In this document: piece by piece, positions 51,137 to 60,220 of the stretch
Layout of the letters: every line of letters begins with the position of its first letter
How positions within the stretch are numbered: the first letter of the stretch is position 1
Source of the DNA: JAQGMV01 sp050260255
Lineage (GTDB): Bacteria > Pseudomonadota > Gammaproteobacteria > Burkholderiales > SG8-41
DNA length: 64,000 nt
NCBI GenBank assembly: GCA_050260255.1
Contig: JBLNBW010000107.1
Span: 1 to 64,000, forward strand
Reading direction: 5' to 3'
Position numbers and translations under genes: made by a program
Notes under the pieces: generated by a model
Databases searched by the model: none
What the model was told of the DNA's origin: nothing
The model's input: only the letters and a program-made list of their open reading frames with translations

Positions 51137-51329
51137 CTTCGCGCCGCGGTGGTCCACAAGATCGGCGGGCCGGAACTCCGCTCGACTCGCGAAGCACTTT
51201 TACTTTTACGCTTCGCGCAGCAACTTTTCAAGATCGATGCTTTCTGACTGATGCGGTCGCGCGGGCCCGAGCGATCCTTGCAACCGTGATTCATGTTATT
51301 TATCGCGATCATCCAACGAGGAAGCCCTT

Positions 51330-52952
51330 TTGAATCTCACTGCTGCCGCCCCCCGGGTCGAGGCGCGCGATCTCGCCGACGCGCAGTACGACAATAGCTT
51401 CGTGCGCGAGCTTCCCGGCGACCAGTCGAGCGACAACGTCGTTCGCGCCGTACGCAATGCCTGCTACACGCGCGTGGATCCGACGCCGGTGCGCAGCCCA
51501 CGGCTGCTCGGCTGGTCCGATGCCGTTGCCGACATGCTCGGCATAGCGCACCCGACATCGGCGACCGGACTCACCGTGCAAGTGCTGGCCGGCAATCGCG
51601 TGCTTCCCGGCATGCAGCCCTATGCCGCGCGCTACGGCGGCCACCAGTTCGGCGTCTGGGCAGGACAGCTCGGCGACGGACGCGCGATCACGCTTGCCGA
51701 AGTGATTGCGCCGGACGGCGGCCGCTACGACCTGCAGCTGAAAGGCGCAGGCCGTACGCCGTATTCGCGCACCGCGGACGGTCGCGCCGTGCTCCGTTCG
51801 TCGTTGCGTGAATTCCTGTGCAGCGAAGCGATGCACTCCCTCGGCGTGCCCACCACGCGCGCGCTCAGTCTCGTGGGTACAGGGGAAACGGTGATCCGCG
51901 ACATGTTCTACAACGGCAATCCACGGGCCGAGCCGGGCGCCATCGTATGCCGCGTGGCGCCCTCCTTCGTGCGATTCGGCAATTTCGAAATCCTGGCCGC
52001 GCAGCAGGAGTATGAAAACCTTCGGCGGCTTGCCGATTACGTCATCGGAATGCATTTTCCCGAGCTCGGTGCGCCATCGCGCGAGACCTACGTTCGCTGG
52101 TTCGAGGAGATCTGCCGTCGCACTGCCACGATGGTCGTCGAATGGATGCGCGTGGGCTTCGTGCACGGCGTGATGAACACCGACAACATGTCCATCCTTG
52201 GACTCACCATCGATTACGGTCCGTACGGCTGGCTGGAAGGCTACGACCTCACGTGGACGCCGAACACCACCGACGCCGAAGGCCGGCGTTACTGCTATGG
52301 CAACCAGCCTGGCATTGCGCAATGGAATCTCGTGCGGCTGGCAAACGCGATCTATCCGCTGATAGAGGACAAGGCTGCGCTGGAGCAGGCGCTCGGTGTT
52401 TTTGCGAACACGTTCGAGAGCGAGTCGGCACGCATGCTCGCGAACAAGCTGGGACTCCAGGCCATCGACCGGGAAGGCGACGACGCGATCGTCGCCGAGC
52501 TCTTCGAAGTGCTGCAGGCGGTCGAGACGGACACGACGCTGTTCTTTCGCGGACTGGCCGACGTGCCGCTCGCGGAGCAGGCGACGGACGAAGCGCTCGT
52601 CGCGCCGCTTGCGCGCGCGTTCTACGACGAGCTCGGCACGGCTGCGGAGCACCAAGAGCGCCTCGCGAAATGGCTGCGCGCCTATATCACACGGGCTCGC
52701 GCCGACGGCGCGCCGGCAGCGGAGCGCCGCGCTCGCATGAACCGCACGAACCCGAAGTATGTGCTGCGCAACTATCTCGCGCAGGAAGCGATAGACGCCT
52801 TGTCGGCAGGCGACGCATCGGTGATGGAACGGCTGATGAAAGTCCTCGAGCGGCCGTACGACGAGCAGCCGGAGCACGAAGCGCTCGCCGACCGTCGTCC
52901 CGAGTGGGCGCGCAACAAGCCCGGGTGCTCGGCGCTTTCGTGCAGCTCGTGA
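51330..52952 (+). CDS. selO: Protein adenylyltransferase SelO (YdiU/UPF0061)
   Basis: A 540-residue pseudokinase-fold enzyme that AMPylates proteins. Visible motifs: GGHQFGVWAGQLGDGRAI (nucleotide loop), LQLKGAGRTPYSR (Lys), VPTTRALSLVGTG, HGVMNTDNMSI and IDYGPYGW (metal Asp). The C-terminus ends SALSCSS, with Cys where eukaryotic SelO has selenocysteine. Translation appears to start at TTG 51330 after GAGGAAG; no better ATG aligns with the family N-terminus. Confidence 0.95.
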   Translation: MNLTAAAPRVEARDLADAQYDNSFVRELPGDQSSDNVVRAVRNACYTRVDPTPVRSPRLLGWSDAVADMLGIAHPTSATGLTVQVLAGNRVLPGMQPYAARYGGHQFGVWAGQLGDGRAITLAEVIAPDGGRYDLQLKGAGRTPYSRTADGRAVLRSSLREFLCSEAMHSLGVPTTRALSLVGTGETVIRDMFYNGNPRAEPGAIVCRVAPSFVRFGNFEILAAQQEYENLRRLADYVIGMHFPELGAPSRETYVRWFEEICRRTATMVVEWMRVGFVHGVMNTDNMSILGLTIDYGPYGWLEGYDLTWTPNTTDAEGRRYCYGNQPGIAQWNLVRLANAIYPLIEDKAALEQALGVFANTFESESARMLANKLGLQAIDREGDDAIVAELFEVLQAVETDTTLFFRGLADVPLAEQATDEALVAPLARAFYDELGTAAEHQERLAKWLRAYITRARADGAPAAERRARMNRTNPKYVLRNYLAQEAIDALSAGDASVMERLMKVLERPYDEQPEHEALADRRPEWARNKPGCSALSCSS

Positions 52953-53025
52953 ATCGTTAGGACGCGCTGCTTACCGTTGCGGCGATGGAACGCGAGCACG
53001 GCGCTCCTTGGACGCTGGTCCGCGC

Positions 53026-53481
53026 CTAGCGTTTGCTGGCGAGCAGCGTGCCGCGGCACTGACGCGTGCCGCATCCGCATGCGTATTGGCGCTTCAACGC
53101 CGCGGTATATCGCGCTTCGAGATACAGGTTGTAGTCGATGGTGATCTCGTCGCCGGCGTGTATGTCGATCAGTGCGTCTATGAATACCCGCCCGTCTTCC
53201 TCGCTCGCTTCGCAGTTCGGCTCGCAGCTGTGATTGATCCACCGTGCGGTGTTGCCGTTGCGGCTGCCGTCGATCACTTCATTGTTGTCGAGCATGAACA
53301 GGAAGGTGTGCGTCGTCTCGGTGTAGAGGAAGGCGCTCTCCTCGTCGGTGATGCGCTCGCCTTTGTACTCGATGAGCCGAGTGCCGGCGGATATGTCGGT
53401 CGTCGCGAATACGCCCTTGCCGTGTATGGCGGAACGGCGCACGACGATGCGACGCGTGCTTTTCGATTTTTGTGGGTGCAT
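53026..53481 (-). CDS. SET-domain protein-lysine methyltransferase-like protein
   Basis: A 151-residue SET domain protein. Conserved features are RSAIHGKGVFATTDISAGTR, WINHSCEPNCEA (SAM/knot motif), GDEITIDYNLY (catalytic Tyr) and a Cys-rich post-SET end CGCGTRQCRG that should bind zinc. The complete set suggests an active enzyme, with a bacterial substrate or a cellular partner unknown. ATG 53481 was chosen; a longer frame adds a Cys/Phe-rich tail. It is convergent with selO. Confidence 0.9.
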   Translation of the reverse strand: MHPQKSKSTRRIVVRRSAIHGKGVFATTDISAGTRLIEYKGERITDEESAFLYTETTHTFLFMLDNNEVIDGSRNGNTARWINHSCEPNCEASEEDGRVFIDALIDIHAGDEITIDYNLYLEARYTAALKRQYACGCGTRQCRGTLLASKR

Positions 53482-53612
53482 CGATGCGGAATGCGCTGCG
53501 AAAAAAGCTGCGTATTTTAAAGAAGACCGGCACACCCAGCCACTCCGTACATGCTGATGTGAGGCAGTTGCACACGCGGGTGTCGAGATGAGGTACGGCC
53601 GTACGAATCGCT

Positions 53613-54437
53613 TCAGTGTTGCGCGTCCCCACCCTTGATGAACGCGCGCGGACTGATGCGCAGCGCGCGCCGGAACATCGTCGAGAACGCGCTGGCGCTC
53701 TCGTAGCCGAGATCCAGCGCAACGCGCGTGACCGGGGCGCCCGCCGAAAGGCGCCGTACCGATTCGAGCAGCCGCGCCTGCTGCTTCCAGCGCGCGAAGC
53801 TGATGCCGGTCTCCCGCAGAAAGCGCCGATACAAGGTGCGCGCGCTCGTGTTCGCGGCTGCGGCGTCATCGCCGCAGGGACGGCGCGTGGCAAGATCCGC
53901 GAGGATGCGCTCGCACAGCGCAGCGAGATCCGCACTTGCCGGCAGCGGCAATTCGAGGGCGCAATGTGGCAAGCGCCGCAGTTCCGCAAGCAGCAGACGC
54001 ATGAGCAGACCATCGTCGCCGGCCTCGTCGTAATACGCCGGCACCGCAGCTGCGCGTACTACGAGCTCCCGCAAGAGCGGCGTCACCGCGAGCACTGCAC
54101 ACGACGGCGGCATGCCGGGTACCGTCTCGTCGATGTACAGGCTGCGCATTTCGACCAACCCGCTCATCTCGATCTCGTGCACCGTGCGCGCCGGGACCCA
54201 AACCGCGCGGCTCGTCGGCACGATCCATACGCGGCGCAGTGCCCGCACCGTCATCGTCCCCTCGACGGCGAAGATGAACTGTCCTCGCGCATGCCAGTGC
54301 GGGCGGATATGGTGGCCGGCCGCATACGTGGCGCGGCGCGTGACGATGGCGCGTGGAACCTGCGCCACCGGGCTCTCGGGTGCAGCGCCGGGTTGCTCCG
54401 TATCCCGCACTGCGCGTGCGCCGCCGCGACTGTCCAT
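53613..54437 (-). CDS. AraC-family transcriptional regulator with cupin sensor
   Basis: A 274-residue regulator: an N-terminal cupin-like sensor (HHIRPHWHARGQFIFAVEG) and a C-terminal double helix-turn-helix (TLYRRFLRETGISFARWKQQ, ALDLGYESASAFSTMFRRAL). It is divergent from an MFS transporter across 63 bp, the usual arrangement for regulator and efflux target. ATG 54437 aligns with the family; the longer frame reads through the MFS promoter. Confidence 0.9.
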   Translation of the reverse strand: MDSRGGARAVRDTEQPGAAPESPVAQVPRAIVTRRATYAAGHHIRPHWHARGQFIFAVEGTMTVRALRRVWIVPTSRAVWVPARTVHEIEMSGLVEMRSLYIDETVPGMPPSCAVLAVTPLLRELVVRAAAVPAYYDEAGDDGLLMRLLLAELRRLPHCALELPLPASADLAALCERILADLATRRPCGDDAAAANTSARTLYRRFLRETGISFARWKQQARLLESVRRLSAGAPVTRVALDLGYESASAFSTMFRRALRISPRAFIKGGDAQH

Positions 54438-54500
54438 TTTTCGAAAGTGAAAGGTAAAACTGCGAAAGACAGACGATTGTAGCTCAAGCACACTGCGCGC

Positions 54501-55706
54501 ATGAATGCACACTCCGATGCAGTGCTGCCGGTAAGCGACCGGCACCCGCGGGTCGTGTCGCTGCTGCTCAACGTGGCGCACGGCATTGACCACATGTTCC
54601 TGCTCATCTTCGCCACCGCAGTGGCATCGATCGCAGTCGACTTCGGTTATGCGAGCTGGAGCGATCTCATGCCGTACGGGATAGGCGCGTTCGCCCTGTT
54701 CGGCCTGGGCGCGCTGCCGGCGGGGCGGCTCGGCGACCTGTGGGGGCGGCGCGCGATGATGCTCATCTTTTTCTTCGGCATCGGTGCGGCCTCGCTCATC
54801 ACCTCGATGGCGCACAACGCGTGGCAATTGGCGGCGGGGCTTACGCTGATGGGCGCCTTCGCGGCGATCTATCATCCGGTAGGCATACCGATGCTAGTGC
54901 AGAACGTGCCCAATCCGGGCGAAGTGATCGGTGTCAACGGGCTGTTCGGCAATCTCGGCATTGCCGTTGCCGCAGTCGTCACCGGTTTTCTCATCAAGTG
55001 GATAGGCTGGCGAGCGGCCTACGTGGTGCCCGGTTTGCTGGCCATCGCATGCGGCATCGTGTTCGCGCGCGTGTGCCCGCCCGAGCACGAAGCGCCGTCC
55101 AAACGCAAAGGCAAAGCCAAGGTGAGCCTTTCGCCCGCCATGCTGATACGCGCCTTCACCGTCATGACGGCCGCGGCCGCCACCAGCACGCTGATCTTCA
55201 ACTTCACGACCAATGGCAATTCGCAGCTGCTGTCCGAGCGTTTTCGCGGCCTGATCGAAGACCCGGCCGTGCTCGGCGCGATGCTGGCCGCGATTTACGT
55301 GATCGCCTCGTTTGCGCAGCTCGTCGTCGGCCGATTGATCGACCGTATGCCGTTCAAGCCGCTGCAGCTCTGGATGTCGGTGATTCAGGTGCCGCTGCTG
55401 ATCATTGCCGCGCACACGCACCAGTGGGCGCTGTTTGCCGCCCTGCTTGCGGTGATGATCTTCGTGTTCGGCTCCATCCCGTTCACCGACGCGATGATCG
55501 TGCGCTACGTGGACGACCGGCTGCGTTCCCGCGTGGCCGGCATGCGGCTCACGGTGGCATTCGGTATCAGCTCGTTCGCGGTGTGGCTGCTGGGGCCCGT
55601 CGTCAAGGGCGTCGGGTTCGCCACACTGCTGTGGGCCATGGCCGGCGTGGCGGCTGTGAAGGCGCTCATCGTCGCGTGGCTTCCCGACGAGGAGTCGGCG
55701 ACATAA
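54501..55706 (+). CDS. Major facilitator superfamily transporter
   Basis: A 401-residue MFS protein with 12 hydrophobic helices. The loop 2-3 motif appears as GALPAGRLGDLWGRRAMM; GRLIDRMPFKPLQL is its counterpart in the second half. It is divergent from the AraC-type regulator, which probably controls it. Substrate unknown; drug or metabolite efflux is the usual role. Confidence 0.9.
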   Translation: MNAHSDAVLPVSDRHPRVVSLLLNVAHGIDHMFLLIFATAVASIAVDFGYASWSDLMPYGIGAFALFGLGALPAGRLGDLWGRRAMMLIFFFGIGAASLITSMAHNAWQLAAGLTLMGAFAAIYHPVGIPMLVQNVPNPGEVIGVNGLFGNLGIAVAAVVTGFLIKWIGWRAAYVVPGLLAIACGIVFARVCPPEHEAPSKRKGKAKVSLSPAMLIRAFTVMTAAAATSTLIFNFTTNGNSQLLSERFRGLIEDPAVLGAMLAAIYVIASFAQLVVGRLIDRMPFKPLQLWMSVIQVPLLIIAAHTHQWALFAALLAVMIFVFGSIPFTDAMIVRYVDDRLRSRVAGMRLTVAFGISSFAVWLLGPVVKGVGFATLLWAMAGVAAVKALIVAWLPDEESAT

Positions 55707-55722
55707 CGACGATGCAGGACTC

Positions 55723-56541
55723 TTAGGCCACCGCGCGCTTGCGACGCCGGACGTAGGTCATTGCGGAGAAAATGACGGCCAACGTGGTGACGTAGAACAG
55801 CACCTGCACGCCAGCCGGTGCCGCGTCATAGCCCACCAGCGCGTGCATCACCGCGCCGAATGCCGAATCCATCGGCAATTGCCTGGAGAGGTCCCACAGC
55901 GGACTTCCCAGCGGCGGCAGCACATCCGCCTGCACCAGAAACTCGGCCATGCGCGAGGCCATGCCGGCGGCGAGAAACAGGATCAGCGCGGTCGTGACCC
56001 CGAACAGCCACTTGAGCGGTATGCGGATCATGCCCCAGTACAGCAGTGCGCCGACCAGGGCGCCGCCAAGCAGTCCGAGCGTGGCGCCTGACAGCGCGCT
56101 CAGGACGCTCACTTCGCCGCCCGAGAGCATGCCGTAAACGAACAGCACGGATTCCGCGCCTTCGCGCAGTACGGCGATCGCAACCAGAATCGCAACGGCC
56201 GACAGTTCGGCTTTGCCTTCGCTTACGTTGCGGCTCACGCGCTTTGCGTCCGAGGCGAGCTCGGCGCCGTGCGAACTCATCCACACGCTATGCCACGCCA
56301 GCATCAGCACGGCGATGCCGAGCACAGCGGCATTGAACAGCTCCTGCCCCATCCCCTCGAACAGCCCGGCGATAGTACTCGTCATGGCAGCCACGACGGC
56401 CGCGCCCAATGCGCCGGCCACCACACCGCCTATCAGCCAGCGACTGCGTCCCCGAATCGTGCGCGTTGCCGCCGCGATGATACCGATGATCAACGCCGCT
56501 TCCAGCGTTTCTCTGAATACGATGATGGCCGAGCCCAGCAT
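55723..56541 (-). CDS. FTR1-family high-affinity iron permease
   Basis: A 272-residue membrane protein with about seven helices. The two iron-binding REXXE motifs are FRETLEAAL (about residue 9) and LREGAESVL (about residue 127). It transports ferrous or ferric iron across the inner membrane. It is 5 bp after the cupredoxin gene, and a Fur-box promoter lies upstream of that gene, so this is an iron-repressed operon of the cupredoxin-FTR1 (EfeOU-like) type without the peroxidase. Confidence 0.93.
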   Translation of the reverse strand: MLGSAIIVFRETLEAALIIGIIAAATRTIRGRSRWLIGGVVAGALGAAVVAAMTSTIAGLFEGMGQELFNAAVLGIAVLMLAWHSVWMSSHGAELASDAKRVSRNVSEGKAELSAVAILVAIAVLREGAESVLFVYGMLSGGEVSVLSALSGATLGLLGGALVGALLYWGMIRIPLKWLFGVTTALILFLAAGMASRMAEFLVQADVLPPLGSPLWDLSRQLPMDSAFGAVMHALVGYDAAPAGVQVLFYVTTLAVIFSAMTYVRRRKRAVA

Positions 56542-56546
56542 GCGGC

Positions 56547-56870
56547 TTACTCCGCGATGATCACGCCCTTCGCCGTCTTCTCGTTGAACTCGCCGACGAA
56601 GGGATAGCGGCCTTTTTTCAGCGGGCCTACGGTAATGGTCGCCTTCGACTTGCCGGGGATGACCTTCTCGCGCTTCAAGGCGTGACTCTCGAACTCTTCG
56701 GCGCTCGCGTCCTGGTTGTCGACGACGAGCTTCACTTTCTTGCCGGCCGGCACTTTGACTTCCGACGGCTCGAACTTGTGCTCGCGGATGACGATGGTGA
56801 ACTCAGGATCGGCAGCCTGCACGACCCAGGACGCCATCGCCAATGCGACTGCACACAACAGCTTTTTCAT
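56547..56870 (-). CDS. Periplasmic cupredoxin-like iron-uptake protein
   Basis: A 107-residue exported cupredoxin: signal peptide to about VQA-AD (residue 20), then the fold EFTIVIREHKFEPSEVKVPA, ASAEEFESHALKREKVIP and GRYPFVGEFNEKTAKG. FESH...K...E matches the EfeO-like cupredoxin that supplies FTR1 permeases. Ribosome-binding site AGGAG. It is the first gene of the operon with ftr1. Confidence 0.9.
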   Translation of the reverse strand: MKKLLCAVALAMASWVVQAADPEFTIVIREHKFEPSEVKVPAGKKVKLVVDNQDASAEEFESHALKREKVIPGKSKATITVGPLKKGRYPFVGEFNEKTAKGVIIAE

Positions 56871-56991
56871 CGCAGCTCCTCTTCGTTGACCGCGTTCACT
56901 CCAACGTTCGATTCGGGCGCCGGGCTCTGTGACGCGCGGCCGGAGCGAGTTGCCGGACGCGGCCGTGGCCCATTCTGACTGGCAATGCCTG

Positions 56992-57024
56992 AGAAATGAT
57001 AATGATTCTCGATACCGCTGTAAA
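56992..57024 (-). promoter_or_regulatory. Fur-controlled promoter of the cupredoxin-FTR1 operon
   Basis: GAAATGATAATGATTCTCGA (56992-57012 region) is a good match to Fur boxes. On the minus strand TTTACA (57019-57024), a 17-bp spacer and TATCAT (56996-57001) form a promoter, and the Fur box covers the -10 and spacer. The start codon is about 120 bp downstream. Confidence 0.75.
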
Positions 57025-57069
57025 CCGGCCGGGTTTCGGCCTTTTCGCATCCCGAGCGCACTCGCCCGA

Positions 57070-58557
57070 TTACGAATCGGGCGGCCGATCGGCCGGCGTC
57101 TGCGGCGTTTCGGCGTCCTCGTCGGAAGGTATGGCGTCCGCGATGCTTTCTTCGGCGAGCACTTCATCCACGGGCGCCGCGGCGCGCCGACGGGGCAAGG
57201 CAAAGCTCACCACAGCCGAAAGCGCCCACAGCCCGCAGCCGATCCCGGCAATCGCGTCATACCCGCGGTCGAGCGGCAGCATGCGGCCCGCCGGCGTATA
57301 CGCGTCCAGTACCGCGGCACTCAGCGCGCTTCCAGTCGAATAGCCGATGTAGCGCAGCACGAGATTGAAGCTCATGGCAGAGCCCGTCTCGTGCACCGGC
57401 ACCGCGCGCACGATCAGCGCCGGCATGGCCGCAAACGTGCAGCTCACGCCCAGGCCCGCTACCGCCATGACCACGAAGACCTGCCACAGGCTCGACCGCG
57501 CGTAGGTAAACGTCAGCATCGCCATGACGAACATCACGCAGCCGATAGGCAGCACGAGCTCGGCAGAGGTCCGTTTGGCGATCCACGGCGCCAGTCGGCT
57601 GGCCGCAACACTCGCTGCCGAAAACGGCAACAGCACGAGACCGGCCAGAACGATGGACGCGCCGAAACCGTAACCCGCGTCGGTCGGCGTTTGCACGTAG
57701 CGCACGATCGTCGCCAGCAGCAAGTACATTCCCACGCCGGCCAGCAGCGCCGTCACATCGGCCGTAAGGACCGAGCGGTGCCGCGCGAGCCGCAGGTCGA
57801 CGAGCGGATGCGGCGTGCGCAACTCGTGGCGCACCCATGACGCAAGCAGCACGACCGATGCAGCGACCAGCGCGACGAATGGCAACGAGTCCCATCCCCA
57901 ATGCTTGCCCTGTGTAATCGCGAGCAACAGTGCGGCAAGGCCTCCGCCCAGCAAGATTGCGCTCAGCACGTCGAGCCGCGACGCTTGCTGCACGGACGAT
58001 GCGGGCAACACGGCAATCGCGGCGGCAAGGGCAGCGCCGCTCACCATCGCGCCGAACTGAAAGCCGGCGTGCAACCCGAATTGTTGTGCAATAAAGCCAG
58101 TGATCGGATAACCGAGTCCGACACCGGCCACGGTCGTGATCGACAACAGCGCGATCGCGGAGCGCGACCGATCGTGCGGCAGAGCGCTGCGCGCAGTCGC
58201 CATGGCAAGCGGCGTGAGTCCTATGCCCAAGCCCTGCAGTCCTCGTCCGATGATCAGGGCGGGAAAGCCGAGAGGCAGCGCCGCGAGCATGCTGCCCGCC
58301 ACCACGCCGATGAGGGCGATCAGTATGACCGCCTTTCGGCGCGGGCCATCGCCCAGCCGTCCTATCGTCGGCGTCGCAAGCGCACCGACGAGCAGCGTGA
58401 TCGTCAATGACCACTGCGCCGCGCCCAGTGAAACACCATAAGTGCTCGCGATCGCCGGGATCAGCGGCGCGCCCAGGCTGCTCACCACAGCGACGACCAT
58501 GCCGAGGAAGACGAGGGTCGGCACGAGCGCACGCACGCGCCAAGATGGCGCCGGCAT
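57070..58557 (-). CDS. Major facilitator superfamily transporter (DHA2-like, 14 helices)
   Basis: A 495-residue MFS permease with about 14 hydrophobic helices. Loop 2-3 motif ATPTIGRLGDGPRRKAVIL and the antiporter motif LGYPITGFIAQQFG (motif C region) are present. The C-terminal tail is acidic (EEDAETPQ type). DHA2-type proteins export drugs or siderophore-like compounds; the iron operon downstream suggests the latter only as a guess. ATG 58557 gives a compact N-terminus; 58623 is an alternative. Confidence 0.88.
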   Translation of the reverse strand: MPAPSWRVRALVPTLVFLGMVVAVVSSLGAPLIPAIASTYGVSLGAAQWSLTITLLVGALATPTIGRLGDGPRRKAVILIALIGVVAGSMLAALPLGFPALIIGRGLQGLGIGLTPLAMATARSALPHDRSRSAIALLSITTVAGVGLGYPITGFIAQQFGLHAGFQFGAMVSGAALAAAIAVLPASSVQQASRLDVLSAILLGGGLAALLLAITQGKHWGWDSLPFVALVAASVVLLASWVRHELRTPHPLVDLRLARHRSVLTADVTALLAGVGMYLLLATIVRYVQTPTDAGYGFGASIVLAGLVLLPFSAASVAASRLAPWIAKRTSAELVLPIGCVMFVMAMLTFTYARSSLWQVFVVMAVAGLGVSCTFAAMPALIVRAVPVHETGSAMSFNLVLRYIGYSTGSALSAAVLDAYTPAGRMLPLDRGYDAIAGIGCGLWALSAVVSFALPRRRAAAPVDEVLAEESIADAIPSDEDAETPQTPADRPPDS

Positions 58558-58888
58558 GTCAGGCAATGAGCTCACCAATGATCGGTTGCGGGATGTCGGA
58601 AAAAGGCCCTGCGGCACATGCAAGAAGCGGCCCGGACTTTAACGCATGCGCACGCACGTGCACGGCCGGTCGGGACCGCCGGCCCGTGGGTGCGTCCCGA
58701 TCCCATGGCTGTGCTCCGAGCGACATGGCATAAAATGGTCGGCACACGGGTTCGATCGTCACAATAATGGATCTCTGCACATCCGCCCATTTTTCATTGC
58801 ACGTCTGCCGATATGTCGGGCGCCGACATGTATGGACCCGCGCCGTGAAGGGCTGTCCACGCCGGTCTTCTCGTGATGCGCTGATGTC
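58558..58888. promoter_or_regulatory. Intergenic region with ATGTCGG palindrome upstream of the ECF sigma gene
   Basis: 331 bp without a gene. ATGTCGG-GCG-CCGACAT (58813-58829) is a perfect inverted repeat 60 bp before the sigma-factor start, a possible operator. I see no clear copy of the ECF42-type promoter found before the two YCII genes. Confidence 0.45.
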
Positions 58889-60142
58889 ATGAGCGATACA
58901 GCGACGGACAAGGCGCGCGAGGCGGCCGAGCGACTCTATCGAACCGAGTCGCGGCGCGTCCTCGCGACACTGATACGGCTGCTCGGCAGCTTCGACCTCG
59001 CCGAAGAAGCGCTGCACGATGCATTCGCGGCGGCGGTCGAGCAATGGCCAATCGAAGGCATCCCGCACAACCCGCGCGCCTGGCTCGTGTCCGCCGGACG
59101 ATTCAAGGCTATCGACCGAATACGTCGCCGCGCGAAATTCGATGCGACGCTTGCCGAGCTTGCGCGCGAGCTCGACGAGGATGCGGAAATCGCGCCGGAG
59201 CCCGATGCGGACAGCGTGCAGGACGATCGTCTGCGCCTTGTATTCACGTGCTGCCATCCGGCGCTGCCCCCCGATGCGCAGGTCGCGCTCACGTTGCGCG
59301 AGGTATGCGGCCTCACCACGGAGGAAATCGCCCACGCATTCCTCACCGCGCCGTCCACGCTCGCGCAGCGCATCGTGCGCGCCAAGAACAAGATACGCGC
59401 CGCGCGCATTCCCTATCGAGTGCCCACGCAGGAGGATTTGCCCGAACGCCTAGACGCCGTGCTGCGCGTGATCTACCTTGTATTCAACGAAGGTTATTCG
59501 GCGTCGTCGGGCGAATTGGTCACGCGCCACGATCTCTCGGGCGAAGCGATCCGTCTCGGCCGGCTGCTGGTGGAGCTTCTGCCCGAGCCCGAAGTGCTGG
59601 GACTGCTCGCGCTCATGCTGCTCCAGGAATCGCGACGCGCGGCCCGCACGTCCGCCGAGGGTGAAATCATTCTGCTCGCCGATCAGGATCGCACGCTGTG
59701 GAACCGTGAGCAGATCGCCGAAGGCCATGCGCTGGTGCAACGCGCGCTGTCGTCTCAGCGGATCGGGCCCTATGCATTGCAAGCCGCCATCGCAGCGGTA
59801 CATGCCGAAGCGGCGAGCGAGGCCGACACCGACTGGCCGCAGATCGTTGCGCTGTACGATGTGCTCATGCGCGTGCATCCCACACCGGTGGTCGCACTCA
59901 ACCGCGCGGTCGCCGTCGCGATGCGGGATGGCCCGCAAGCGGGTCTTGTCATCGTCGACGCTCTTCTCGCCGCAGGCGATCTCTCCGATTATCACTTGGC
60001 ACATGCGGCCCGCGCCGATCTCTGCCGTCGGCTCGGCCGGAAAGCCGAAGCCCGCGCATCGTATCGGCGCGCGCTCTCGCTCGTACGCCAGGCGCCCGAA
60101 CGGCGCTTTCTCGAACGCCGGCTCGCCGAACTCGCCGGCTGA
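58889..60142 (+). CDS. ECF-type RNA polymerase sigma factor with C-terminal TPR-like domain (ECF42 group)
   Basis: A 417-residue sigma factor. Region 2 (about residues 10-85) has LYRTESRRVLATLIRLLGSFDLAEEALHDAF; region 4 (about 120-170) has LRLVFTCCHPALPPDAQVALTLREVCGLTTEEIA. A C-terminal extension of about 240 residues (DLPERLDAVLRVIYLVFNEG, then NRAVAVAMRDGP) contains TPR-like helices, diagnostic of the ECF42 group, which is encoded beside YCII/DGPF proteins rather than an anti-sigma factor. The extension probably gates activity. Three YCII genes, a VOC, a sialidase-like and a MoaD-like gene follow on the same strand. Confidence 0.92.
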   Translation: MSDTATDKAREAAERLYRTESRRVLATLIRLLGSFDLAEEALHDAFAAAVEQWPIEGIPHNPRAWLVSAGRFKAIDRIRRRAKFDATLAELARELDEDAEIAPEPDADSVQDDRLRLVFTCCHPALPPDAQVALTLREVCGLTTEEIAHAFLTAPSTLAQRIVRAKNKIRAARIPYRVPTQEDLPERLDAVLRVIYLVFNEGYSASSGELVTRHDLSGEAIRLGRLLVELLPEPEVLGLLALMLLQESRRAARTSAEGEIILLADQDRTLWNREQIAEGHALVQRALSSQRIGPYALQAAIAAVHAEAASEADTDWPQIVALYDVLMRVHPTPVVALNRAVAVAMRDGPQAGLVIVDALLAAGDLSDYHLAHAARADLCRRLGRKAEARASYRRALSLVRQAPERRFLERRLAELAG

Positions 60143-60160
60143 CCACCGCTTCTCGCCCGA

Positions 60161-60188
60161 TGTCGATTTGCGGGAGCGCCATTCGACT
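60161..60188 (+). promoter_or_regulatory. Candidate ECF42 promoter, YCII gene 1
   Basis: TGTCGA (60161-60166) and CGACT (60184-60188) with a 17-bp spacer, 33 bp before the first YCII gene. The pair matches the -35/-10 type reported for ECF42 sigma factors and recurs at 60619. Confidence 0.7.
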
Positions 60189-60220
60189 AGGATAGTGTCC
60201 CGCTCACTTTGGAGAACCCC

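Larger units (their letters stand above)
50884..51329. other. Intergenic region between the DUF1615 and selO genes
   Basis: 446 bp without a recognisable family. It contains a minus-strand terminator at 50958-50994 and a short candidate minus-strand frame at 51041-51136. Confidence 0.5.

Noticed and set aside
51330..52952. Selenocysteine in SelO
   Set aside because: The position equivalent to Sec is an ordinary Cys codon and the stop codon is followed by no SECIS-like element.
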